Counted from the stretch's first letter, positions 7,796 through 17,051 are shown. The stretch is 64,000 nucleotides of DNA from Bacteroidaceae bacterium (GCA_017536695.1 JAFXGX010000074.1:1-64000); one strand, 5' to 3'. Notes: generated from the letters alone by a model not told the origin. Translations and numbers: made by a program.

Positions 7796-9373
7796 ATGAA
7801 AGTCAAGAAACAGAAAGTCTCACCACGTCAGAAGATGATTAACCTCATGTACGTTCTTCTGATGGCGATGCTTGCCCTGAACGTATCTTCTGATGTGCTT
7901 AACGGTTTCACGCTTGTTGATGAGAGCCTCTCAAAGAGTGCCGACAACACCATAAAGCAGAACGATGTGCTCTACAACGCATTTGAGAGCAGCCTTGAGC
8001 AGAACCCCGAGAAGGTGCGCGAGTGGTACGAGCGCGCCCAAGAGGTAAAGAGGCTCTCAAACAAACTGTACGACTATGCCAATGAGCTGAAGACACGCAT
8101 AGCCAAGAAAGCCGACGGCGAGGAGGGGAACTACACCAGCCTCAAGAACCGCGAGGACCTGGAGGCTGCCACATATGTAATGCTCGCTCCCGGCATCGGT
8201 GAAGGAGAGGCACTATACAATGCCATAACAGAATATCGCACTAAGATGCTTGAAATGGTGGACAACCCTGCACAGCAGGAGATGATAATGACAAGCCTAA
8301 GCACAGAAGTGCCCAACAGAGACATATCACTGCTGAAGAACTGGCAGGAGTATCACTTCGAGAACATGCCCGCCATTGCAGCCATAACCCTTCTCACAAA
8401 GATACAGAACGACGTGCGCTATGTAGAGGGCGAAATCTTGCACGCGCTGTCCAACAAGATTGATATGGGCGACGTCCGCGTAAACCAGATTCAGGCATTG
8501 GTAATCCCCACATCAAAGAACATCGTACGCGGTGGAAACTTCCAGGCGCAGATTATCCTTGCTGCTGTAGACTCGACACAACGCCCGCAGATATACATAA
8601 ACGATGAGTTGCTCACATCCGAGAACGGCGAATACAGTGTACAGTGTAACAGGACCGGTGACTATACGCTCGACGGATACATGCTTGTAAATGACGGTTC
8701 AGGCTCACAATCACGCTACGACTTCAAGCAAGGATATACCGTTGTCGACCCCACTGCAACAGTAAGCGCTTCACTGATGAATGTATTCTATGCAGGTTAC
8801 GAAAACCCCGTGAGCATATCGGTTCCCGGAGTTGCCGCCAACAGAATCTCGGCAAGCATATCATCGGGAAGCGGAAGCATCAAGAGCGACGGCAACGGCG
8901 GATATATTGTAGTGCCCACGAAGGTCGGCGAGGAGATAAAGATAGGTGTTACAGCACGCAACGAGGCCGGCAACAGCCAGAGCATGGGTGAATACTCGTT
9001 CCGCGTGCGCCAGTTGCCCGACCCGACACCATTCATCGAATACAAGGACAAGGACGGCAACACACAGCGCTACCGCGGTGGCAAGGGCTTGAGCAAACAG
9101 GCACTCATGAGCTCCAACGGCATTGTGGCCGCCATTGATGACGGCCTGCTGAACATAGGGTTCAAGGTGCTCTCGTTCGAGACAGTATTCTATGACAATA
9201 TGGGCAACGCGAAGCCAATGATTTCGGACGGCACGAACTTCTCGGCACGCCAGAAGGATATGCTGCGCGACCTTGGCCGTGGCAAGCGTTTCTACATATC
9301 ACACGTAAAGGCCGTGGGTCCCGACAAGGTCGAGCGTCTGCTGCCTACCACACTTGAGGTAATTATTAACTAA
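7796..9373 (+). CDS. porM: T9SS motor protein PorM/GldM
   Basis: 525 residues. Short cytoplasmic N-terminus (KVKKQKVSPRQKM), one transmembrane helix (about 14-31, MINLMYVLLMAMLALNV), then a long periplasmic region. The start of that region is helical (SSDVLNGFTLVDESL), followed by beta-rich domains D2-D4 (about 225-525). These features and the length match GldM/PorM. The PorLM complex converts proton-motive force into rotation, and the periplasmic domains contact the PorK-PorN ring. It begins 11 nt after the porL stop. Confidence 0.95.
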   Translation: MKVKKQKVSPRQKMINLMYVLLMAMLALNVSSDVLNGFTLVDESLSKSADNTIKQNDVLYNAFESSLEQNPEKVREWYERAQEVKRLSNKLYDYANELKTRIAKKADGEEGNYTSLKNREDLEAATYVMLAPGIGEGEALYNAITEYRTKMLEMVDNPAQQEMIMTSLSTEVPNRDISLLKNWQEYHFENMPAIAAITLLTKIQNDVRYVEGEILHALSNKIDMGDVRVNQIQALVIPTSKNIVRGGNFQAQIILAAVDSTQRPQIYINDELLTSENGEYSVQCNRTGDYTLDGYMLVNDGSGSQSRYDFKQGYTVVDPTATVSASLMNVFYAGYENPVSISVPGVAANRISASISSGSGSIKSDGNGGYIVVPTKVGEEIKIGVTARNEAGNSQSMGEYSFRVRQLPDPTPFIEYKDKDGNTQRYRGGKGLSKQALMSSNGIVAAIDDGLLNIGFKVLSFETVFYDNMGNAKPMISDGTNFSARQKDMLRDLGRGKRFYISHVKAVGPDKVERLLPTTLEVIIN

Positions 9374-9393
9374 AACGAACAAACAATACAGTT

Positions 9394-10488
9394 ATGCAAT
9401 ACATAAGCCGACTATTAATCATCGCATCGTTCCTGTTTGTGGCGCAGATTTCCGACGCGCAGCCACCTGCACGCCTCAAGAAGAATGCCAAACAGGAGAA
9501 AAAGGCAGAAAGTGCTGTCGCAGGACTCAGCGAGAGAGCCAAGAGCCAGTATCCTGGTGTAATCGTACCTGATGAGGTTGAGTGGAAAAGGGACGTCTAT
9601 CGCGTGCTCGACCTTCAGAAGGAGGAGAACGCATCGCTCTACTACCCCGTAGAGCAGGTTGGCAACAGTATGAACCTTTTCACGTTCCTTTTCAACAATA
9701 TAATAAACGGCAACATAAAGGCATACGAATATAACCTTGACGGATACGAGTCTTTCGGCGAAGAGAATCTCATTGACCTCAAAGCCATGCTCGATGACTA
9801 CCGCATATACTTTGAAGAGAAGGATGGAGCCATTGTTGTCGGCAAGAGCGATATCCCGAGCGCCGAGGTACTGAGCTACTACATCAAGGAGAGCCACTAC
9901 TATGACAACAGGACAGGAACCTACGGCAAGCGCGTAACAGCCCTGTGCCCAGTCCTGCACCGCAATGAGGAGTTCTCGTTCGAGGCGACAAAGTACCCAA
10001 TGTTCTGGGTAAACTACGATGAGGTCGCACAGCAGCTTGCACAGCAGAAGGTGATGACAAGCAGCCTCAACAATGTATCGTCAATGTCACTGGATGACTA
10101 TTTTACCAAAGGTGTATACAGCGGCGATATATACAAGACCGTGAACATGAGAAACCTTGCCATTGCACAGTACTGCAAGGACTCTACCGAGGTAAAGAAG
10201 GAGCAACAGAAGATTGAGCAGCAGCTCAAGGACTTCCGTACCAACCTTTGGAACACCAAGACTGTTGCCGAATTGAAGCAAGATTCGATAAATGCGGCTG
10301 CCGAGGCTGCAAAGGACTCCATTGCAGCGGCAGAGAATCCCGACAAGAAAGAGAAAAAGGTTACCCGCAGGGCAAGCCGTGAAAAAAAGACCGAGAAGGT
10401 AAAGAAAGAGAGTAAGCCGAAGAAACAGAAAGAATCGGGCGGAAACAGTGGAGCAGCAAAGGTGTCGGTACGCCGTACCCGCCGATAA
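9394..10488 (+). CDS. porN: T9SS ring protein PorN/GldN with basic C-terminal tail
   Basis: 364 residues. Signal peptide ending ISDAQ. The core (about 50-260) has the GldN-type pattern WKRDVYRVLDLQKEENASLYYP, NLFTFLFNNIINGNIKAYEY and DIPSAEVLSYYIKES. PorN partners PorK in the periplasmic ring. The last 48 residues are strongly basic (KKEKKVTRR, REKKTEKVKKESKPKKQKES, ending VRRTRR), a low-complexity extension beyond the conserved core. It may bind cell wall or other anions, but that is inference. Last gene of the T9SS operon. Confidence 0.94.
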   Translation: MQYISRLLIIASFLFVAQISDAQPPARLKKNAKQEKKAESAVAGLSERAKSQYPGVIVPDEVEWKRDVYRVLDLQKEENASLYYPVEQVGNSMNLFTFLFNNIINGNIKAYEYNLDGYESFGEENLIDLKAMLDDYRIYFEEKDGAIVVGKSDIPSAEVLSYYIKESHYYDNRTGTYGKRVTALCPVLHRNEEFSFEATKYPMFWVNYDEVAQQLAQQKVMTSSLNNVSSMSLDDYFTKGVYSGDIYKTVNMRNLAIAQYCKDSTEVKKEQQKIEQQLKDFRTNLWNTKTVAELKQDSINAAAEAAKDSIAAAENPDKKEKKVTRRASREKKTEKVKKESKPKKQKESGGNSGAAKVSVRRTRR

Positions 10489-10588
10489 GCATTTCGGGTG
10501 CACAAGCCACGAAATCCAACATTTTCACCGTTTTTTTTGTTTATTTACTTATTTTATCGTTTTTTTGTGACATGAAATAGGTATTGGA

Positions 10589-10628
10589 ACAGCATTGTAA
10601 TATCTGAACCGTATTCAATGCTGTTTTT
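10589..10628 (+). terminator. probable terminator of the T9SS operon
   Basis: 9-bp stem ACAGCATTG/CAATGCTGT (10589-10597 and 10616-10624) with an 18-nt loop, followed by TTTTTG. It lies 100 nt after the porN stop and 30 nt before the next start, so it could also act as a leader hairpin for the next gene. Confidence 0.55.
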
Positions 10629-10653
10629 GTTTAATAATTAAAAGACAAAGACC

Positions 10654-11295
10654 ATGAAAAAACTTTTTGGAATTCTATTGACACTTGCACTCTTTACAGC
10701 AGCTCCTGCTGCCGCACAGTTCAACTGGGGTATCAAGGCCGGTGTAAACATCGCAGAAAAGCCATCTAACCTGAGCGACCTCAAGTCTGCAGCCAAAGGC
10801 GACGCTGGCTGGTATATCGGTCCTATGGCAAAGGTAACCCTTCCTATTGTAGGACTCGGTCTTGAGGCTAACCTTCTCTACTCACAGACAAACTCAGAGG
10901 TCGGTGGCGAGACAATCAAGCGCAAGTGCATTGACCTGCCTGTATATCTCCGTTACGAGCTCTCTCTCCCGGTTGTAAACAAATTCCTTGAGCCGTTCAT
11001 CGCTGTCGGTCCACAGTGGAGCTGGAACATCGGTGACAAGAACTTCGTTGTAGATGCAATCAACGCAGTAGGCGGTGAATATCCGGCAGGCTACACATTA
11101 CGCAGCAGCAACCTCAGTCTGAACCTGGGTCTCGGTGCAGTCATTCTCGACCATTTCCAGATTCATGCAAACTACAACCTTGCACTTGGCAGCACAAGCG
11201 ACTACCGCAATGAAATTGACGGTGCTGTAAACCTGTACAAGAGCGTAAAGTCAAAGACAAACGTTTGGCAGGTATCAGTAGCATATATCTTCTGA
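10654..11295 (+). CDS. outer-membrane beta-barrel protein (porin family)
   Basis: 213 residues. Signal peptide MKKLFGILLTLALFTAAPAAAQ, then a PorT/OmpX-like barrel: FNWGIKAGVNIAE, GWYIGPMAKVTLPIVGLGLE, IDLPVYLRYELSLP, EPFIAVGPQWSWNIGD, LSLNLGLGAVILDHFQIHAN, and a terminal strand ending VAYIF with a final aromatic. It is a monocistron, bounded by the hairpin at 10589 and a long palindromic terminator at 11310. Many Bacteroidales carry several such barrels and the function is unknown. Confidence 0.8.
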   Translation: MKKLFGILLTLALFTAAPAAAQFNWGIKAGVNIAEKPSNLSDLKSAAKGDAGWYIGPMAKVTLPIVGLGLEANLLYSQTNSEVGGETIKRKCIDLPVYLRYELSLPVVNKFLEPFIAVGPQWSWNIGDKNFVVDAINAVGGEYPAGYTLRSSNLSLNLGLGAVILDHFQIHANYNLALGSTSDYRNEIDGAVNLYKSVKSKTNVWQVSVAYIF

Positions 11296-11309
11296 TATAA
11301 CACTACCTT

Positions 11310-11359
11310 ATATACATAAAAGAATCACTCCCCGCGGGGAGTGATTCTTTTATGTATAT
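11310..11359. terminator. bidirectional terminator, 50-bp perfect palindrome
   Basis: A perfect palindrome centred on CCCCGCGGGG with 25-bp arms. The A/T outer arms give a T-run for both strands. It sits between the convergent barrel gene and M23 peptidase gene and should stop transcription from both sides. Confidence 0.85.
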
Positions 11360-11372
11360 TCTCACAGACGCC

Positions 11373-12236
11373 TTACTGGACACGCAATCTTTGTCCCGGA
11401 CGTATTATGGAACTTGCAGTCAGGCCGTTGAGTTTCAATATCGAGCGCTGCGATACTCCATGTTTCTTGGCAATGCGACCTATTGTATCGCCCGACTTCA
11501 CCTTGTGGTACTTGGGCTCGGGACCGGCAACCTTCACCTTGCCGTTCTCGATATACTTTGAACCGGGACGGCGGTATACATAGCTGTCGCCCGTCACATT
11601 CTGGTTCTTGAAGTCGAAGAGCAGAGCAGGGTCTATGCACTTGCCGAGCAGGATTGTCTCGAAATGAAGATGCGAACCTGTCGAGCGTCCTGTATTGCCA
11701 CCGAGACCGATAGGCTCACCTGCCTTTACATTCTGGTTCTCGATAACAAGTTTCTTCGACAGATGGGCATAGAGAGTCTCGATGCCATTGTTATGACGTA
11801 TCACAACATAATGACCGTAACCACGACGCTGGTAGGCTGTAATACGCACCTTGCCGTCAAATGCGGCATATATGGTGTCACCTCTCTCGACCTTTATGTC
11901 AAGACCATTATGCACACGTCTGCGACGGGGACGGTAACCGAAGATATCGGTAATCTTGCGGCTGGTGGTAGGCATCACGAAGCCTGTCAGGTCTATCCTG
12001 AAGGAATCGGGCAGATTCGTGGTGTAATGTACTCCGCTGTTCTCCCATTTGGGATACATGTCCATTGAGGGCACCACATACGACTCGTTCAGGAGCATGG
12101 TATGCAAAGCCATCGAATCGGTTCTCTCCATCGGTTTACCTGCGGGAACCTCCTCTACAAGCATGTCCTGCGCGCTCGCTCCAAGGCTTGTGGCAGCAAG
12201 CAGCACTGCAAAAAGTGTTGATTTGATATATTTCAC
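11373..12236 (-). CDS. periplasmic M23 peptidase with C-terminal LysM
   Basis: 287 residues from a GTG at 12236. This start gives a clean signal peptide (KYIKSTLFAVLLAATSLGASAQ) 4 nt after the ndk stop, whereas upstream in-frame starts would run into ndk. The peptidase domain (about 85-215) holds FGYRPRRRRVHNGLDIKVE and, later, THLHFE-type HLH (GSHLHFE), the M23/LytM zinc ligands. A LysM repeat lies at about 243-287 (KYHKVKSGDTIGRIAKKHGV to IIRPGQRLRV). It probably cleaves or remodels peptidoglycan cross-links. The four-arginine run before the first His is notable. Confidence 0.88.
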   Translation of the reverse strand: MKYIKSTLFAVLLAATSLGASAQDMLVEEVPAGKPMERTDSMALHTMLLNESYVVPSMDMYPKWENSGVHYTTNLPDSFRIDLTGFVMPTTSRKITDIFGYRPRRRRVHNGLDIKVERGDTIYAAFDGKVRITAYQRRGYGHYVVIRHNNGIETLYAHLSKKLVIENQNVKAGEPIGLGGNTGRSTGSHLHFETILLGKCIDPALLFDFKNQNVTGDSYVYRRPGSKYIENGKVKVAGPEPKYHKVKSGDTIGRIAKKHGVSQRSILKLNGLTASSIIRPGQRLRVQ

Positions 12237-12240
12237 TGTC

Positions 12241-12714
12241 TTATTTATATTTCTGGCTCTCCTCGCCACCATATTCGAACTTTGTAACGGCCGACTCATA
12301 GTCATAGAGCTCGCCTGGAGCGAAGAAACGGTTAATCTCTACAAGAGCATTCTCTACAGAATCGGACGCATGGACAACATTCTGCTCGCCACTCATTGAG
12401 AAATCGCCACGGATTGTACCTGGAAGAGCCTTGCGTGAGTTTGTCGGACCGACAAGCAAACGCACTGTATCAACCGCCTCAGCACCTTCGAGACAGCACG
12501 CAATGATTGGAGCAGCCTGCATTGAAGCTTTCAAATAGGGGAAGAATGGGCGCTCTACCAAATGAGCGTAATGCTCGTTTACAATCTCATCGGTCATAAA
12601 CATCATCTTCATGCCTACAAGTCTCAGACCCTTACGTTCAAAACGAGTAATAATGTCGCCCACAATACCACGCTGAAGGGCATTAGGCTTTACGAGAATA
12701 AGTGTTTTTTCCAT
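12241..12714 (-). CDS. ndk: nucleoside diphosphate kinase
   Basis: 157 residues from ATG 12714 (MEKTLILVKPNALQRG), so 15 codons of upstream open frame are excluded. Family motifs: VKPNALQRGIVGDII, HYAHLVERPFFP, VRLLVGPTNSRKALPGTIRG, and the active-site NVVHASDS whose His carries the phosphate. It equilibrates NTP pools using ATP. Length is slightly above the usual 140-155 because of a C-terminal tail (EYGGEESQKYK). First gene of a two-gene unit with the M23 peptidase. Confidence 0.95.
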   Translation of the reverse strand: MEKTLILVKPNALQRGIVGDIITRFERKGLRLVGMKMMFMTDEIVNEHYAHLVERPFFPYLKASMQAAPIIACCLEGAEAVDTVRLLVGPTNSRKALPGTIRGDFSMSGEQNVVHASDSVENALVEINRFFAPGELYDYESAVTKFEYGGEESQKYK

Positions 12715-13100
12715 GTGATTTATAGTTAGGTTATAAGAATCGGTCCTTATGTAGGCCAAACAAATATACGCAAATTCGTTACTCGTTTAAAGCAACAACA
12801 GAAATCCAGTTTCACAAACTTACCTTCAATTGAGCGTTATTCGGTTTTACTTGCAAATACATTTCAAGCACAAATGACTTACATACAACGCATACGGCAC
12901 AAAGTCCATTTTTTCATTTTGGCACAAAGATACTTAAAACTTGCGAAAAAAAACATAAATCCTAAGAATAATGCGATTGCAAGTATAAAATGGTGGAGAT
13001 TAGCGTTTTCCTGTGATTATATAATTTTGTCAAATATATTTTATAACTTTGTAAAAATAAATAATTTTTATTTCGCAACGTTAATCCTTATTGTATAATC
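12715..13100. promoter_or_regulatory. divergent intergenic region with two -7 elements
   Basis: 386 A+T-rich bases between ndk (-) and the large channel-like gene (+). An exact TATATTTG faces ndk at 12761-12768 (read on the minus strand). An exact TAACTTTG faces the + gene at 13044-13051. A 74-codon frame at 12874-13098 is low-complexity (Lys/Asn/Ile/Phe) and I do not accept it as a gene. No repeats or RNA genes seen. Confidence 0.5.
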
Positions 13101-16100
13101 ATGGACTTCATCTCATTAAGAACTATATCCATAGTGCTGACAATTCTCTCGCTCTTGGCTTTCGCAACCATATGGTTTAGGAATCCTATCAAAAGAGACC
13201 GTAGGCTATATGCAAAATCAGGGTGGGGTATCTTTCTGTACTCATTGGCATTTACCTTTTGCATCCTATTCACAATATGGTCTACTGCGGAGCTATTTAA
13301 GGTTGAAGCCGGGGATATTGTCGCCGATGATTCAAATCTCAATGGCATTAACAAAAATCTACAGACATTATGGACCATTATTTGTCAGTTTACCGATCCT
13401 GGAAATATTGTCCAATCAAAAGAAAATGGACATTGGGTTGCCTTGACATGCGCTATTACTGGCATAGTGTGTCTGTCAGGTCTGCTTGTGTCATCATTGG
13501 TAAATATGGTTTCGCATAGAAGTCATAAATGGAGACATGGTCTGGTAACATACAACTCTCATTTTAGCAACTACGTAGTTATAATCGGAATAAATGAGCA
13601 AACCGCATCAATAATAAGACAGTCACTAAATAGGCAGGGTGTTGATTTTGTACTGATTCAAACAAGAAAAAATGTCGAGGAAGCACGCTTGGCACTAGAA
13701 CTCAAGATGAATGATAATCTTGAAGACAAGATTGTCTTTTATGCTGGTGAAAGGACATCTGCTGAAGATTTGGGCAAATTAAGGCTAGAGAAGGCAGTTG
13801 AGGTTTATATATTAGGCGAAGAAGTTAATTATAACGGTGAAGAAGAACACGATTCTTTCAATGTGAACTGTCTTGAACACATATCCAACTACATAAAGAA
13901 TTATAAGAATAAGAAACATAATTGGAACAAGCGCATTAGGGTTCATGTAAACTTTGAATACCAGAGTACATTTACATCATTCAAGGCAACACATGTATAC
14001 CAGAAACTAGATCGCGACATCGAGTTCGTCCCGTTCAATGTTCACGAAATCTGGGCTAAGAAAATCCTCGTGGATAATTTCGCAATTATCCCGGCTGGGA
14101 AAAATGGAGAATTCAAGGTACAGAGATACAATCCTATTGACACTTTTAAGAACGACCAGACTGGTAAACGACAAGGGATATCCAAAGATTGCAAGAAAAG
14201 TGTTCATCTTATTATTCTCGGAATGAATCAGATGGGTACAGCATTAGCGACACAGGCCGCCCTCTTATGTCATTTTCCGAACTTTTCAGCGAAGAACAAA
14301 ATTCGCACAACAATTACCTTTATCGATGACCATGCCAAAGTGGAAGCCGATTATTATACAGGACGATTCGCAACATTATTTGAATTGTGCAGACACAGGA
14401 TTGTCATCTGCGACAACAAGTACAAGACTGACAGTCTACAAAACAACAGTCCTGCCAACAGGGTCGGATATCGTTTGGATATGCCATTCTTTGACCCTAT
14501 GTCTGAAACAGACAATAACGGAACCGGCAAATATGATTATCTCTTGGGTAGCCAAGATACAAAAAGAGAAAGTTTTCTTGACATTGAATGGGAGTTCATC
14601 CAAGGTAATATAGCTTCCCATGAGATTCAGAACTACATCACTGATATTGCAAAAGACAAAACCAAGACTACGACAATTGCGATATGTTTCAATAATTCTC
14701 AACAGTCTATTGCTTCTGCCATGTATTTGCCCGCAGAGACCTATAAAGAGGCTAATCAGGTACTGGTGTACCAAAAGAGTTGTTTTGACCTCATCAACGA
14801 CATTGCCAGTGGCGATGTAGAATGGAAAAGATATCCCAATTTATTCCCATTCGGGATGATAGAGAGTTCATATACAGAGAATCAGTTTGACAATCATATT
14901 GCGAAACTTGTTAACCATATGTACAATGGTGAGTTGACCATGGATGAAGACCTGCTCAAAGACATAGACAAGACATGGGACCAGCTTGGAATTGTACAAA
15001 AGTTATCCAACATTGACTTTGCCGATTCCATACATATAAAATACAGATCAATGGGTATCGGTAATCCATACGATACAGAGGTATTGCCTGACAATATAGG
15101 CCATATGACATGCTCGGAACACCTCAGATGGACAACTGAGCGTTTGATGACAGGATTCAGATGCTTGACAAAGGATGAGCAGGAACAATTCATAAGGAAT
15201 TCCTCCATTAGTTCTGGAGAGATGATTCAAAGTAAGAAAAGGTATGTCCGCGAAAAAAGAGCACATCTCAGTATATGTTCAATGTCTAGATTACCGGAAG
15301 TCGGTGATAGCGCCAAGACCGATTATGATGAAAAACTGATAAGAAGTCTGCCCGAAATACTGAAATTAGCAGAATGGGTCAGCATTCTTCGACTCTCGGA
15401 TATAAAATACAAGAATTCCCAGCATGTGAAATATCTGCGTGATTTCATAGCAGATTCTACGAACAAAAGACTATGCTTCCGCTTCATCAAAGGAACATAC
15501 AGCACTCATAAACAGGCAGAATATGCTTTCTGGATGGCCCAGCACCCAGTAACCGTGAGACAATGGAACAAGATTATGGGCGGTTTGGAACGACAGACTT
15601 GGGTAACCAGTACATACAGAGACATCAAATCCTATTTTATTGGTGAGATGCCAGTTGTCAATGTCTCTAAACAAGATGTGGATGATTTCCTTGATATCCT
15701 TCGTAAAAGAACAGGCTTGAACTTTGCACTGCCATCAAAGGAAGAATGGTTATGCGCAGCACAACAGTCTGTTGCAGGATGCAAATGTTCACCACATGTA
15801 AGTATGAAGGACTCTCCTAAACATTCGCCCGCAAGGATCGGCAAATTTAACAGAATGCCGAAATCAGCAACGGGAATATATCATATGCTAGGAAATGTTT
15901 GGGAATGGACAAGTGATGAAGATTCCAACAACCGTTTTGAATTTTGCGGTGGAAGTTGGAGATTCACTGAACGAGAAGCGACACTGGACCAAGACTATTG
16001 GCACAGTTCCTGGAAAAAAGAAATGAAATCAGATGATCTTGGTTTCAGGCTAATCTGGAAATTTAATATTGAACGTCTTGGAAGAAGGAGTATTCATGAA

Positions 16101-17051
16101 ATACTTCACCACCACAGGGATTCCCGAACCAACAATATTGGCCTTATCGAGAAATGGTTTAACAACGGCAGAGACTTAACAACCAATAAGCTAAGGAGCA
16201 GAATGGTTCTAATAGAAGCCGGAAAGTTCATAATGGGTGCCAATGAGAATCAAGACTTGACAGCAGATAAGAATGAAAGGCCAAGACATATAGTAGAGAT
16301 TCCTTACAATTACTATATGTGCGATATCCCCGTCACTCAACACCTCTGGAATCTTGTCATGTCCGAACAGAAGAACCCATCAACAAACAGACTTTCAGAT
16401 AATCTGCCACAAACTGATATTACATGGGATGATGCAATGGCTTTCATAGATGCTCTCAACAAGATGAGAAACGAACTGTCATTAAACCTGCCGGAAGAAA
16501 CGGAAGAAATGGTATTCCGTCTGCCAACAGAGGCTGAATGGGAATATGCCGCCAAGAATGGACACCTTATGACCGAAACATTCGATAAGGCATCATCAGT
16601 CATTCCTAGAAGGGTTAATCTCAATGGGAATGAGGAAGATTGTGACTACAAGGTAAAAGATATTGACTATAACCTCTACTCGGGAAGCGATACGGCCTCT
16701 GATGTAGCATGGTTTGATGAACCAGTAGTCAAGGAGGTCGCACTGAAGAAACCAAACAGCTTAGGTATCTACGATATGTCAGGTAACGTTTGGGAGTGGT
16801 GTCATGATGTCTACTATTGGGATATGTACGAAAACACCTACGGAGGTAGCGTTTCCAACCCGTTAGCTCCAGAGGACAATGGATACAATGCTCACGTATT
16901 TCGCGGTGGCAGTTGGAAGTCCGCCATGTGGGACTGCCGTTGTACCAGAGCGAATTTCTGGATAGCATCCCACAAGAGCAATGATCTCGGATTCAGAGTT
17001 GTGTTAGGCAAACCTATAAACATAAAGAACTGCAATAAGGAGATTCTATGA
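13101..17051 (+). CDS. CASTOR/POLLUX-like channel fused to RyR and two SUMF1-like domains
   Basis: 1316 residues. Seen: hydrophobic helices at about 3-25, 41-62 and 112-136, with a re-entrant-looking segment LQTLWTIICQFTDPGNIVQ (88-105). The T/A-D-x-G-N pattern resembles the pore loop of CASTOR/POLLUX ion channels. Two Rossmann-like RCK/TrkA-N-type domains follow, from about 157 (NYVVIIGINEQTASIIRQSL) and 367 (SVHLIILGMNQMGTALA). A RyR-type domain lies at about 642-755 (MTCSEHLRWTTERLMTGFR, AHLSICSMSRLPEVG). Then come two SUMF1/C-type-lectin-fold domains, about 790-987 (ALPSKEEWLCAA, GIYHMLGNVWEW, DDLGFRLIW) and 1035-1302 (MVLIEAGKFIMGAN, RLPTEAEWEYAA, GIYDMSGNVWEW, FRGGSWKS, DLGFRVVL). Inferred: a gated channel whose cytosolic domains sense a ligand. 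The stop overlaps the MATE start. Codons are A+T-richer (many AGA/AGG Arg) than in the neighbours, suggesting transfer. Confidence 0.7.
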   Translation: MDFISLRTISIVLTILSLLAFATIWFRNPIKRDRRLYAKSGWGIFLYSLAFTFCILFTIWSTAELFKVEAGDIVADDSNLNGINKNLQTLWTIICQFTDPGNIVQSKENGHWVALTCAITGIVCLSGLLVSSLVNMVSHRSHKWRHGLVTYNSHFSNYVVIIGINEQTASIIRQSLNRQGVDFVLIQTRKNVEEARLALELKMNDNLEDKIVFYAGERTSAEDLGKLRLEKAVEVYILGEEVNYNGEEEHDSFNVNCLEHISNYIKNYKNKKHNWNKRIRVHVNFEYQSTFTSFKATHVYQKLDRDIEFVPFNVHEIWAKKILVDNFAIIPAGKNGEFKVQRYNPIDTFKNDQTGKRQGISKDCKKSVHLIILGMNQMGTALATQAALLCHFPNFSAKNKIRTTITFIDDHAKVEADYYTGRFATLFELCRHRIVICDNKYKTDSLQNNSPANRVGYRLDMPFFDPMSETDNNGTGKYDYLLGSQDTKRESFLDIEWEFIQGNIASHEIQNYITDIAKDKTKTTTIAICFNNSQQSIASAMYLPAETYKEANQVLVYQKSCFDLINDIASGDVEWKRYPNLFPFGMIESSYTENQFDNHIAKLVNHMYNGELTMDEDLLKDIDKTWDQLGIVQKLSNIDFADSIHIKYRSMGIGNPYDTEVLPDNIGHMTCSEHLRWTTERLMTGFRCLTKDEQEQFIRNSSISSGEMIQSKKRYVREKRAHLSICSMSRLPEVGDSAKTDYDEKLIRSLPEILKLAEWVSILRLSDIKYKNSQHVKYLRDFIADSTNKRLCFRFIKGTYSTHKQAEYAFWMAQHPVTVRQWNKIMGGLERQTWVTSTYRDIKSYFIGEMPVVNVSKQDVDDFLDILRKRTGLNFALPSKEEWLCAAQQSVAGCKCSPHVSMKDSPKHSPARIGKFNRMPKSATGIYHMLGNVWEWTSDEDSNNRFEFCGGSWRFTEREATLDQDYWHSSWKKEMKSDDLGFRLIWKFNIERLGRRSIHEILHHHRDSRTNNIGLIEKWFNNGRDLTTNKLRSRMVLIEAGKFIMGANENQDLTADKNERPRHIVEIPYNYYMCDIPVTQHLWNLVMSEQKNPSTNRLSDNLPQTDITWDDAMAFIDALNKMRNELSLNLPEETEEMVFRLPTEAEWEYAAKNGHLMTETFDKASSVIPRRVNLNGNEEDCDYKVKDIDYNLYSGSDTASDVAWFDEPVVKEVALKKPNSLGIYDMSGNVWEWCHDVYYWDMYENTYGGSVSNPLAPEDNGYNAHVFRGGSWKSAMWDCRCTRANFWIASHKSNDLGFRVVLGKPINIKNCNKEIL

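Noticed and set aside
4542..10488. Gliding-motility operon with gldJ
   Set aside because: porP-K-L-M-N are present but I see no gldJ or other gliding genes, so only secretion is supported here.
12874..13098. 74-codon frame in the ndk-channel spacer
   Set aside because: Low-complexity product from very A+T-rich DNA that overlaps the candidate promoter. No domain.
16750..17040. Diversity-generating retroelement target (SUMF1 C-terminus as variable region)
   Set aside because: The lectin-fold C-terminus looks like known DGR variable proteins. However, there is no reverse transcriptase or template repeat nearby, and the last ~100 bases are not rich in AAC/AAT codons at variable positions.
13101..17051. 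Simple TrkA/Kch potassium channel
   Set aside because: The pore segment lacks TVGYG-type filter residues. The TDPGN motif and added RyR/SUMF1 domains fit better with a CASTOR/POLLUX-like channel.
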